22,772 bases of DNA from Chromera velia (lineage: Eukaryota; Sar; Chromeraceae). A program made the translations under genes and the position numbers. Under the pieces are notes generated by a model that worked only from the letters and a program-made list of their open reading frames with translations, had not been told where the DNA came from and did no database searches. Shown in pieces: positions 1-7,909 of the stretch. Where the stretch lies: positions 5,001 to 27,772 of the forward strand of contig JAHBMJ010001585.1 of assembly GCA_018398765.1 (NCBI GenBank), in the 5' to 3' direction. Numbering within the stretch: the stretch's first letter is position 1; each line of letters opens with the position of its first letter.

Positions 1-838
1 TCAGTGGGGTCTGGTAGAAATAAGAAGCCGATCGAGGACTACACGTCCTCCCTTCTCATGTATCACAGGAAAGATGATCCAATGCCTGCGCACTTTGCCG
101 TTTGATCATTAAATTGCATTGAACAAACCTGTCGCAGATGTATATCGATCGCATAATTTTTGTATAATGATTCAAATTTGGGTTTTTAACAAGTTTTTGA
201 CAAGTTTTTAACTTAAGTTTTAGTGGTTGTTCAACATGATTTTGGACTCTAAACGGTAAAAAAGTTAATGTCATTTTTTTTTTTAAAAAAAAAACATTTG
301 CGTGCCGAAGCGAGAAGGTCTTGGGGGGGGGGGGGTCTTGCGTGCCATTGGTACTCAAATAAATTTTTATATGGCCCCCTGGTGAACAAAGAAACGTAAA
401 GTGTAAAGAACCTCACATACAAAGGCTGAAACCGCGTGTGTACAACAAAAAAGTTGATCAAAAACGGTCTGGAAGAAATTCTAGGCGGGCCACAGGGTGT
501 GGTCTGAGCCTCAGTGATGGGGCACACCTCTTTGCCATTTGCGGGGGCGATCTCTACAAGACAAAACGGCGGCAGTGCTCAAGGGCACCACTAAATCACT
601 TATCACACTTAGTAGTGAATGTGGATGGAATGTTTTGTTAAGGTTATATATGTCAGTTGTATTGCATTCACCATGGATGATATTCTAAATCAATGAATTT
701 CGTGTATAATCGAAAGTGTTTGAAGGTCATATACGGTCACACGGTCTGCCAGGAATTTAGGCAGAGCCAAGGTTTGAGCTAGGTAGACTAAGTGTGCTTG
801 TTGGGCAGAAGTCTGCTAAAAGCTCAGAGTCTCCCCCT
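1..838. other. 5' flank, no gene seen
   Basis: No reading frame here looks like protein and no RNA gene was recognised. It holds a T11A10 palindromic run at 274-294, a G13 run at 323-335 flanked by GTCTTG on both sides, and a TATA-like TTATATATG near 645-653. If the retroelement has a 5' LTR it should lie in or just after this stretch, but I found no matching copy of it in the 3' flank. Confidence 0.5.
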
Positions 839-1060
839 TCAATTCTTTTCTTTCTTCCTTTCTTTCTTTCTTTCTTTCTTTCTTTTTTTTTTCTTCTTTT
901 TTTTCTTTCTTTCTTTCTTTCTTTCTTCCTTTCTTCCTTTCTTTCTTTCTTTCTTCCTTCCTTCCTTCCTTCTTTCCTTCCTTTTTTCCTTCCTTTCCTT
1001 CTTTTTTTTCTTCTTTCCTTTCTTTCTTCCTCTTCACACCTCTCCCTTCTCTTCCTTTAC
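839..1060. repeat. CTTT/CCTT pyrimidine microsatellite
   Basis: A pyrimidine tract of over 200 bases is built from imperfect TTTC and TTCC units. Any translation (poly Phe/Leu/Ser on +, Lys/Glu on -) is a by-product of the repeat and is not a gene. Confidence 0.95.
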
Positions 1061-1117
1061 TCTTTTATGAGTCAACGTCTTTTACTTGCAGCGTAACTTA
1101 CTCCGAAAGTATCTGAG

Positions 1118-1245
1118 AATGTCGCGGCCGGCGCGGTGGGCGGCCTGCCTGGAGTTTTGGACCCTGGGCGGCGCCGGTCACCCTCTATGCAGACAACAGC
1201 GTTTCGGGACCTCGGGCCACCGCGGTATCGAATCGGGTTTCAGAA
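1118..1245. other. GC-rich structured block, SINE- or tRNA-like at most
   Basis: This is a GC-rich island between AT-richer neighbours. GGCCGGCGC near 1124-1132 can pair with GCGCCGGTC near 1171-1180, giving a 9-bp stem with one G-U pair. Downstream, GGTATCGAATCGGG resembles a pol III B box, and TGGGCGGCCTG upstream could be a loose A box. No complete tRNA cloverleaf could be drawn, so this is only a structured block that might derive from a small RNA or SINE. Confidence 0.2.
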
Positions 1246-1391
1246 AAAACGCGGTCTGCAGCAATCGGAACAATCCAAACCGCCAGAAATTCATGGATTC
1301 AGCTAGCTTGATTGAGACTTCTAGCAGTTCGATGGATCGATTTAGCATTGACATTCTCTTTACCTGTATAAACCTGAATAGATCGTGTGCC

Positions 1392-1441
1392 TGTGTGTGT
1401 GTGTGAGTGGGTTCCCTCCGAAGGAAACGTCTTCGGAAGGT
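1392..1441 (+). repeat. (TG)n run followed by a hairpin
   Basis: A TG dinucleotide run (1392-1405) is followed by an inverted repeat. TCCGAAG (1417-1423) pairs with CTTCGGA (1431-1437), extended by CC/GG across a one-base bulge, with a 7-base loop. It lies just before the coding signal begins and may be in the leader of the element. Its function is unknown. Confidence 0.45.
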
Positions 1442-2434
1442 AGGTTATTCATCTACCACTAGAATCAACGTTAATGGTGACGAAGCTCCTATCGGATTTC
1501 AGTTTCGTTTGACTGCGTCCACTTCTACCAAAAAACAACCTTCTGATTCCTTCCATCGGCTGAAGTTTGGAGTCCTTCAGCCACTCATCGCTTCTTTCTT
1601 CCCTCCTCTCTTTCCATGCAGACGCGAAAGAAGAAGAGAGAGAGAAAAGAAAGAGAGAGGGAAAGAGACGGTACGTCTGCTCTTCGGAGCGAGTCAGTCC
1701 CTCCCTCTCTTTCACCCAAAAATGATGGCCATGCTGATGCAGAAAGCCGTCGTTCCATTTTTTCGCCTCCGTCTGATTTTTGTGGGTACGAGACGGCTAG
1801 CCCTTTGGCAAAGCTGAATCAAACCTCTTCACTTTTTCCCTCTTCCGCCCCTCTCCCTCCAATTTTGCCACGTTCTCACTCCTTTCCCGACATGAACGAA
1901 GGCGGTGCAGATGCAAAAGGCTCTCGTTCCCTTTTTCCCTCTCCCTCTGGCTTGCGTCCTCAAGAGACTTCAAACCCTTCGGTCAAGGAAACTGAAGAAA
2001 GACAAGTCTCTCTTTCCCTTTCCCCCTCTCGCCCTCTCCAACGTATAGATCTCGCCTCTGCACAAGCTTTTTCTTCACCTCCATCTCATCTTGTCTCATC
2101 TTCGCTTCACATGATCCAACCTTGCAGCAGAGAGATGGCACCTAAGGCGGCCACGGCGGTGAGTCCAGTCAAGGTACCTCTCAGGGTTCCACCTCTCCCC
2201 TTCTATGAACCATCACAGTCCTCTTCCTCTGTTCTGTCTCGTCAGATCAATGTGGGAGTATCGAGTGTTTCGGCCCCCATATCTTCTTCTTCTCTCGCTC
2301 CTTTTCCTGCCTCTGTGTCTGTGAGAGGAAAAGAAGACAACCATGAGAAAGAAGTGCATAGAAACAGTGAGACAGATGGAAAGACAGAAAAACAGTCTGA
2401 TAAAGACCCTGTCCAACCTCCCACTTCCAGTTTT

Positions 2435-2770
2435 CTTCAATCCACCCTTTCGCCTGAGTCTGCCCGTCTTAACGCAGCGGTGCTTGAAGGAAGGCAGAAG
2501 GCTGAATGAAAAGAAACCAAACTGAAGGAATTGGAAGAGATGAAGCGGAAAGAAGTATGGTATTCGAGAGAGATTGAGACTCGTTTGGCTGTCTCCCAAC
2601 CTTCACCTGCCTAGATCCCATCTCCTCCCTCCCAACTTCACACGGTTCTTTCACCTGAATCTGCTCGTCTCCACAGTGCTCTCAATGCAGAAAGAGAAAA
2701 GGCAGAGCGGAAAGCAAAGCAGGTAAAAGAAATTGAGGAATTGAGAAAGAAAGGGAAGGAGATGAGTGAT
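2435..2770 (+). repeat. Two-copy 201-bp in-frame coding repeat (SPESARL units)
   Basis: Two protein units with a 67-codon period start at 2435 and 2636. Both contain SPESARL followed by Ala/Glu-rich and Lys/Glu-rich helix-forming sequence. The TGA at 2507 in unit 1 aligns with a CGG arginine codon at 2708 in unit 2, so the stop arose in a former sense codon. The Lys/Glu pattern suggests a coiled coil. Confidence 0.7.
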
Positions 2771-3013
2771 TGAATGCAGGAGATAATGAAGAACAGTAGT
2801 CACAATCGTTGCTAACCTGAATCCATCTCCACTGCCTCTTTTGGACATCCTCCCTGCCTGCAGGCGACCTCTGGGAGTCTTCGCCCCCCCCCTGAGAGAG
2901 GACGGAGGGGAATTGATCAAGAAAGAGAGGCAGAGACAGAGAAACAGAGACCAATTATTGATAGAGACAAAGTGGTGCATGTCGGTAAACTTTCTTATAA
3001 TCTTTCTTCATCT

Positions 3014-3223
3014 ATGAATGCGACTGCGGACCCTCCTGATGGAAAAGTCCAATTTCGCTCGTCCCTTACCCCCTTTTCGCCCCCTATGAATGCGGACCTT
3101 CCTGTTGGAAAAGTCCAAAGTCATGCATCTCTCTTTCCACCTGTTTCTGGCCCTCTGAATGCGGACCATCCAGTTGGAAGCGTCCAATTTCAGAGTGTAT
3201 CTTTTCCCCCGCCCACTCGCTTC
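3014..3223 (+). repeat. Three tandem 23-24 residue coding repeats (N-A-D...GKVQ)
   Basis: Units start at 3014, 3086 and 3155 (72, 69 and about 69 bp). Each has the pattern (M/L)NA-(x)-D-x-P-x-G-(K/S)-VQ followed by a Ser/Pro-rich spacer. The lengths are multiples of three, so the reading frame is kept, supporting this as the translated frame. Confidence 0.75.
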
Positions 3224-3769
3224 CCCCAAAGCTTACCAACACAACCGCCTCTGTCGTTATCTGGTCTAGCGCACGGCCTAACTGGTCTCTGTGTCTCTGG
3301 CGTGCCTCGTGGGGAGAACTTCGGTGTCTCTCCTTCTCAATCTTTCCTCCCGGTAAGTACACACTGTCCTCATCCATCCTCACACTCTGCTCACCCTTCC
3401 AAACCCCTTGTCTTTCCTATAAACTCTAAAAATTCTTCTCCTCACTCTTTAGGTTCTTATGCCCCAAAAGCTGAGAATCCTAGGCTTGAATTTTCTGATT
3501 CAAGAAATCAGTTTCTTCAGTCTAATCTTTCTACTTTTCCTAGTGCTCAAAGCGTACAACTTCTGCCTCCTTTTTCAACTAAAGTTGGCATAGAAGTAGG
3601 AAAAGAAAACGAAAAAGATGAGGCAATTAGTTTTTCCAGACAGCCTGTCTGCAAGCCTAGACTCGTCACAGAGCGAAACTATGAGTCAGAAACAAGGCTC
3701 ACGAAAGACAAGAAGGAGGAAAGAGAGAGTGACGCAGACCTTCGGCACCATGACAAGTTGGTCAGATAA

Positions 3770-4873
3770 ATCCTAGAAAAAATAGAGCAGACGCCTAAAG
3801 AAATAATTCTCTTTATGCCTAAAGGGAAAGGGATGAAAGGCAATCCTTTTCTCCGTGAAAAAGTTGCTCATCAGAAACGACAATTCCTCAATTTCTGTAG
3901 AAACATGACTGAGCCATATCGACCAGCTGTTCAAAATGAGGTGACAGAACGAGCTCTTGATAGTTTTCCTCGTAGAGCAATCGAAATGCAACCTGAAGCG
4001 ATTCAATATGAACTGCGCGCTGCTGGTATGCAGATTCGGAAGGGAATCTGGTCCGAGGAAGAGCAGAATACGGTTCCGATGAGGCTGACGTTCGTGGAAC
4101 TCGAGGCAATCGCTGCGCATATGGAGGGGTACGCCTTCGATCTCCTCTTGCTGAGACCAGTTGAGATTATGATGAAAGTACATAGATGGAAAGGAGAATC
4201 TCTCCAAAAATATGCTCTCCGTCTTGACAGAGAAGTGGAGTCAGAAATAAAATTCCTGACCAAACATATTTTCCCTGACACTTCTACTCTGCGCCCTCAT
4301 CTGTGTCGTCTCCTGCCGTCTGCTCCTGTTTGGAATCCCACAGTGACCATCTCTGTGTTCTTTGCAACGGCCGGTCTGGATGACGATGTACACAAACATG
4401 CCTCTGATGCTCTGCAAAGATATCATGAACAGGTCATATTTGTTAGCGTTCTCAGTGATAAAAAATGCACAGCATGGTTACTCACGAACACTCTCACTTT
4501 TGCTTCTGTCCCAATAGATATTAAACAGGGTCTCACATACCCCTGGTTCGTAAATAATGTGAACAGAATAATGAGAGAATATGGTGCATCTGTATCTGAA
4601 CCCGGACCTGACCCTATTCTGAATGAGACCAGCTCGCTAGCTATCACACGCATCCAGCAGCACATGAATCGCACGATGAGAGAGCATGGCCATGCAGGTG
4701 GAAATCAGAGCCAGCCTGCAGTAAGTGTCCCTCTTACCCCTTCACAGACAAAGCCTCGTTCAAACCAGCCACACGAAAGACAGAAAGGAGGATCGACTCA
4801 TCAAGTCATTAAGCAGCCTCCCCATCAAACTCCTCATACATTCACAATACAAGCTGCTCAGCCACTTTTCTGA
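3770..4873 (+). pseudogene. Gag/capsid-like segment
   Basis: An open frame runs from the TAA at 3767 to a TGA at 4871, with a Met at 3815. The predicted ~350-residue globular stretch is mostly helical and lacks the Ser/Pro bias of its neighbours. Around residues 125-140 from that Met, the pattern W-K-G-E-S-L-Q-K-Y-A-x-R-L-x-x-E resembles the core helix of retrotransposon Gag capsids, where a Glu-Ser-(x)-x-x-Tyr-x-x-Arg segment is common. The last 80 residues turn Gln/Pro/Ser-rich and lead into an RGG-box tail. By position and this pattern it is probably the structural protein that packages element RNA. The match is by eye and weak in sequence; a diverged unrelated protein is possible. Confidence 0.5.
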
Positions 4874-5215
4874 AATCCTCCTCCTCCCCCCCCCCCTCCT
4901 GGCAATCCTACCTCTTCTTCTTTACAGGGTACAGGGCCACCTACTTTTGGTGTCAGCCCTCCCAGCAGTTCTTCTTCCCCCCCAACTGGATGGCAGGGAG
5001 GACCTGCGGGCTCATCTGCAGCCACTCGAGGAAGAGGAGGACTGACAAGAGGACGTGGGAGAGGGAGAGGCCAAGGAGGCAAGCAAAATGATGGGTGGGT
5101 CAAGGATCTGACCAGGGAAGGTATTGAACCTAACCCTGGTCCCTCTGGCACCGAAAAGGCTGCGGCAACGATAGCTTATCCTCCCTCCCAGGCCGAAGAA
5201 AACTTTGAGGGCTAA
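4874..5215 (+). pseudogene. Polyproline and RGG-box tail of Gag, ending in a 2A-like peptide
   Basis: This stretch is in the same frame as the capsid-like segment but has no Met, so it is missed by start-codon searches. After the TGA at 4871 come a run of about eight prolines, a Gly/Ser/Pro linker, and an Arg/Gly-rich stretch at 5027-5080 with repeated RG pairs. RGG boxes bind RNA and can stand in for a zinc-knuckle nucleocapsid, which is absent here. The 2A-like motif follows immediately (5096-5143). A TAA lies at 5213. Confidence 0.6.
5096..5143 (+). other. 2A-like ribosome-skipping motif 1
   Basis: The frame reads WVKDLTREGIEPNPGP. It carries the invariant C-terminal core of 2A peptides, (D/G)-(V/I)-E-x-N-P-G-P, including the final Pro. 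In known 2A peptides the ribosome fails to join Gly and Pro and then resumes, giving two proteins from one frame; here the break would fall between 5140 and 5141. It sits exactly at the end of the RGG tail, where a Gag product would be expected to end. Gly replaces the usual Asp at the start of the core, so activity is inferred, not shown. Confidence 0.75.
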
Positions 5216-5905
5216 GAGAGGGAGGAGATGAACGATTTCCCTTCTTTAGCACCCTCCGACTCTGACGAAGCGGAGTTGGAAATCTTTGCCTACCATGCGG
5301 CCGAGGTCCAGACGAGACTGCTTCACAGACAGCCACGTCGGTCGAAACCTCGCCCACGCAGGCGTCACAACCCAGACCGAGAGGGTGCTAGGCATCGGAG
5401 GAGGCAATCGCAGAATGCCACCCCGCAAAGGGATTCACACCCTGAGGCCCCTGACCTCCTTCCAAGTGATCCTGCAGCTAAGTCTGATCTTCCTATGATA
5501 AGCACTCCAGGAAGAAACTTTTTAACACCCCATCGGTCTTTTTCAGAGACTCCCCACAGGTCTGACCAGTCAGTTGCTCTCAACTCTCTCACGGTCACAC
5601 CCCCAAAGCCTTTTGATTTTCGTACACAGTTCCCCACGACATCTGCCCATTACTACCCTCCACCTCTAACAATACCTCCCTTTCCTCTGTTCCTCTGTAT
5701 TCCCATCGCCCCTCCGACAGTCCGCTCAATCGCTGCTCCCGAAAGTCCTTCGAGCCCTCCTGCGAACCCCCTTCTTTCCCTCTCACTGGGAGAAGGGGAA
5801 ATGGAAGGTCCTCCTGACTCCTCCCAGAGAGGGGCTACACGAAATAAGCGACCAGAAGGAGCTGTGGCTGCAAACACAGACCAGCTTGATCACGAAAGGC
5901 TGTGA
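5216..5905 (+). pseudogene. Arg-rich then Pro/Ser-rich polyprotein segment
   Basis: An open frame with a Met at 5228 lies between the TAA at 5213 and a TGA at 5903, in phase with the segments on both sides. The first third is acidic, then strongly basic (clustered Arg with Pro, His and Gln, around residues 35-75), which could bind nucleic acid or act as a nuclear localisation signal. The rest is Pro/Ser/Thr-rich and probably disordered. No domain was recognised. It follows 2A-like motif 1, so it would open the second mature product. Confidence 0.5.
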
Positions 5906-6874
5906 GAGAATAAAGGCTTTTCACCGCTCTATACGGTAGCAAAGGCAATCAAAGTAATGGGGGGAAAAATGACCGAAGACACAGTACACCCAGTTTTGGC
6001 AGACACCATTCTCACTCGATTCCTTCGGGAGCCATTCCACCTTGGAACCCCAGCTCTAGAGAACATTTTTTCCCCCGCCACCTCTTTCCGCTCTTTGACT
6101 GACCTGGATATCAACATCTTGCTGAAGTATTGGGGTCTCAGCATGATCCTAATATCTACGCAGGAGGTTTACGACACCCTCGCTCAGCCAACGACCGACC
6201 CACACACGTGCCTCGTGGTGGGGGAGGCCTGTCTCGAAGAGACGGAATGGACAGTTGTGGCTCCTTCTGAAGGGGCGCAGACCCAATCAGAGAGACAGGG
6301 CTGGACAAAATGGTCCATGGGAAAAGAAAAAGAGAGAAGAGTCACAGGGTTTGATCTGTTTTTTCGAGAGATAAAAAATGAAGGGACTGAAATGGCCGTC
6401 TTCTCACTCGAACGAATACAAACTTGTGAGATGCCCTCTTGCCGAGCATCTCTCCATGAAACGAACTCAAACACCCCCCGTTCCGTCTCCTACCCTGGCT
6501 GCCCTTACCTACACTTCGCTTGCATGCCCTGCCGTACCAAAGCCATGTTCCCGCCGCTCCGTGAACCTTCTCCTGACACTTTTTGCCCCCAGTGTAAACG
6601 CCTTCCTTCCGCAGAGATGAGCAAAGCCGAGGACTACCGCAGAGCAGTCTGGAAGAGTACGGTCCCACAGCAGACGCTGCCACCTGATCCCATCGCACTG
6701 CAAAGACGATTGATTAAATCAATCCATATAAGGATCCGATATACTCAGTCTCACCTCACTCTCTCCGAGGTGTGGCACCTGCATGACCAGCTCGACCACT
6801 ACCTTGCCGCGTGTTTACGCAGTAGGGAGTGGGAAGAGTGGGGAGAACACGACGATGGGGAGTCAGATGGATAG
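5906..6874 (+). pseudogene. Polyprotein segment with a RING-like zinc finger
   Basis: An open frame (Met 5957 or 5969) ends at a TAG at 6872 and is in phase with both neighbours. The first ~150 residues look globular and are not recognised. A Cys/His cluster follows at 6425-6595 with spacing C-x4-C-x19-C-x3-H-x2-C-x2-C-x17-C-x2-C. This matches the RING cross-brace pattern apart from the first pair (x4 instead of x2). A helical, Arg/Leu-rich and then acidic tail follows. RING domains usually recruit E2 enzymes for ubiquitin transfer, though the assignment here rests on spacing alone. Such a module is not a normal part of copia elements; a different zinc-binding fold is the main alternative. 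Confidence 0.55.
6425..6595 (+). other. RING-like Cys/His zinc-binding motif
   Basis: The eight ligands are Cys codons at 6425, 6440, 6500, 6521, 6530, 6584 and 6593 and a His codon at 6512. The core reads CPYLHFACMPC, and the last pair is CPQC followed by a basic residue, as is common in RING fingers. Confidence 0.55.
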
Positions 6875-7384
6875 GGGGCCGGAGATAAAGAATCTTCCAT
6901 GAATGTGAATGGAGGCCATGCAGATGCAAACGGCCCCCAGGATCATTTAGGACCGCCCCCTCAAAAGGAAAACATTCCTCGACCCAGCAGCTGGGTGAAA
7001 GATCTGACAGCAGACGGGGATATCGAACCCAACCCAGGCTGGGATGAGGGGAGTGATTCTCAGAGTGATAAAGCCCTGGGAAACAACGCCCCTGTTTCAA
7101 CCCCGCTGTCTCTTCGAGAGCTAGCTCTATCCCTTACGCCTGCCTCTATGCCTCCCCTTGAGGCACTGTCAGAAGTCTCGGACCTGGGCCTCTCTGACAT
7201 CCCATTAAATTCCTATGCTCCCTCCGAGGCCGCCTCAGTTCCTTCAGACGGCACACTCGCTTCTTTAGAAGATCTTGAAGGAATTGAGCTTGGGGATGGA
7301 ATGTATGGGGGAGGAGGATATTGGGAAAGGGATGCTGTAAACGACTTCGAGCGGGCGAGAGGGTCCGCACGAGGTTACATCTGA
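6875..7384 (+). pseudogene. Short acidic polyprotein module carrying 2A-like motif 2
   Basis: An open frame (Met 6899) runs from the TAG at 6872 to a TGA at 7382. It opens with NVNGGHADANG, which echoes the N-x-G-x-ADA units near 1721 and 1895, then reaches the 2A-like motif at 6992-7042. The remaining ~110 residues are acidic and Ser/Leu/Pro-rich, with a Gly/Tyr-rich patch near the end. No domain was recognised. The module is short enough to be a small separate product between two 2A-like sites. Confidence 0.5.
6992..7042 (+). other. 2A-like motif 2 (terminal Pro replaced)
   Basis: The frame reads WVKDLTADGDIEPNPGW. It has the canonical DIExNPG core and the same WVKDLT lead-in as motif 1, but Trp (7040-7042) replaces the final Pro needed for skipping. 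The change from Pro to Trp needs more than one base change. The motif may have lost activity or may never have skipped. Confidence 0.65.
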
Positions 7385-7909
7385 CAACTCTACGTCACCC
7401 TCTCTGTCACTCCTGCACTCTCTGATCTCGATCTCAGTGGCCCTGTGATCCTCGGCATCTTCCACCGATCTGGCTGGCACGACGGATCAAATGGTTTCTG
7501 GTCAGAGCAGTCGCTGACCTTCATCAACTACGCCGGTGCCCCCCAATTCCTCCCTAATCCCCTTCCTACCTCCTGGTTTAGTTTTAACCTTTTTTTTGAA
7601 AACGTCTCTCAACCAACCCACCCACCACCAACGGCAGGTGGTTGGATCAGAGATTTAACCGAAGAAGGAATTGAGCCGAACCCCGGACATCCAAAGAGGT
7701 ATGGAAGAGCAGAAGCATCGAGAAACAGGGGAAGTCAGTCATCTACTTCGAGGCCCATTCGCATCCAGCCTTCTCAGGCCTTCGTGAAAGTAACCGCAAC
7801 CTCCCCCCACTGCTCGGCCCCACACCTACGATTCCTTCTGTCCCTTTCTTTGAGGTCCTCTTTCATCAAGAAACCCAAGAGACGTCACAGGCACAAATGG
7901 AACCAATAG
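7385..7909 (+). pseudogene. Polyprotein module with 2A-like motif 3, ending in a frame change
   Basis: The frame continues past the TGA at 7382 through a hydrophobic, globular-looking stretch to the 2A-like motif at 7643-7690. It stays open to a TAG at 7907, but the next frame opens at 7678 and reads better as protein from about 7700 onward. A one-base loss between about 7690 and 7900 is the simplest explanation, and the end of this entry overlaps the next segment for that reason. Confidence 0.45.
7643..7690 (+). other. 2A-like motif 3 (terminal Pro replaced)
   Basis: The frame reads WIRDLTEEGIEPNPGH, almost the same as motif 1 with His in place of the final Pro. The three motifs share W-(V/I)-(K/R)-D-L-T, so they are copies of one extended element and not chance hits to NPG. 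Confidence 0.65.

Larger units (their letters stand above)
1616..3769 (+). pseudogene. N-terminal segment of retroelement polyprotein, Ser/Pro-rich with repeats
   Basis: The longest open stretches are 1616-2509 and 2972-3769, in the same frame. The joining sequence reads as protein apart from single stops at 2507 (TGA), 2612 (TAG), 2771 (TGA) and 2813 (TAA); a further TAA lies at 3767. It begins with a Lys/Arg/Glu-rich stretch, then two units sharing N-(D/E)-G-x-ADA, long Ser/Pro-rich low-complexity sequence, two Lys/Glu-rich coiled-coil-like repeats and three short N-A-D repeats. No known domain was recognised. The Met at 1616 is chosen only because the same frame has a stop at 1544; other frames are also open just upstream, so the true start is uncertain. 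By position it is the N-terminal part of a Gag polyprotein. Confidence 0.55.

Noticed and set aside
816-1037. Lys/Glu-rich minus-strand and Phe/Ser-rich plus-strand reading frames
   Set aside because: They are translations of the CTTT microsatellite.
1408-1425. TGGGTTCCCTCCGAAGG as a primer-binding site
   Set aside because: It starts with TGG like a PBS, but it is not preceded by an LTR-like CA end, it is part of a hairpin, and I cannot match it to a tRNA.
4721-4747. A GTAAGT...TTCACAG mini-intron in the Gag-like segment
   Set aside because: The splice-like ends enclose only 27 bases, keep the frame and read through as ordinary protein.
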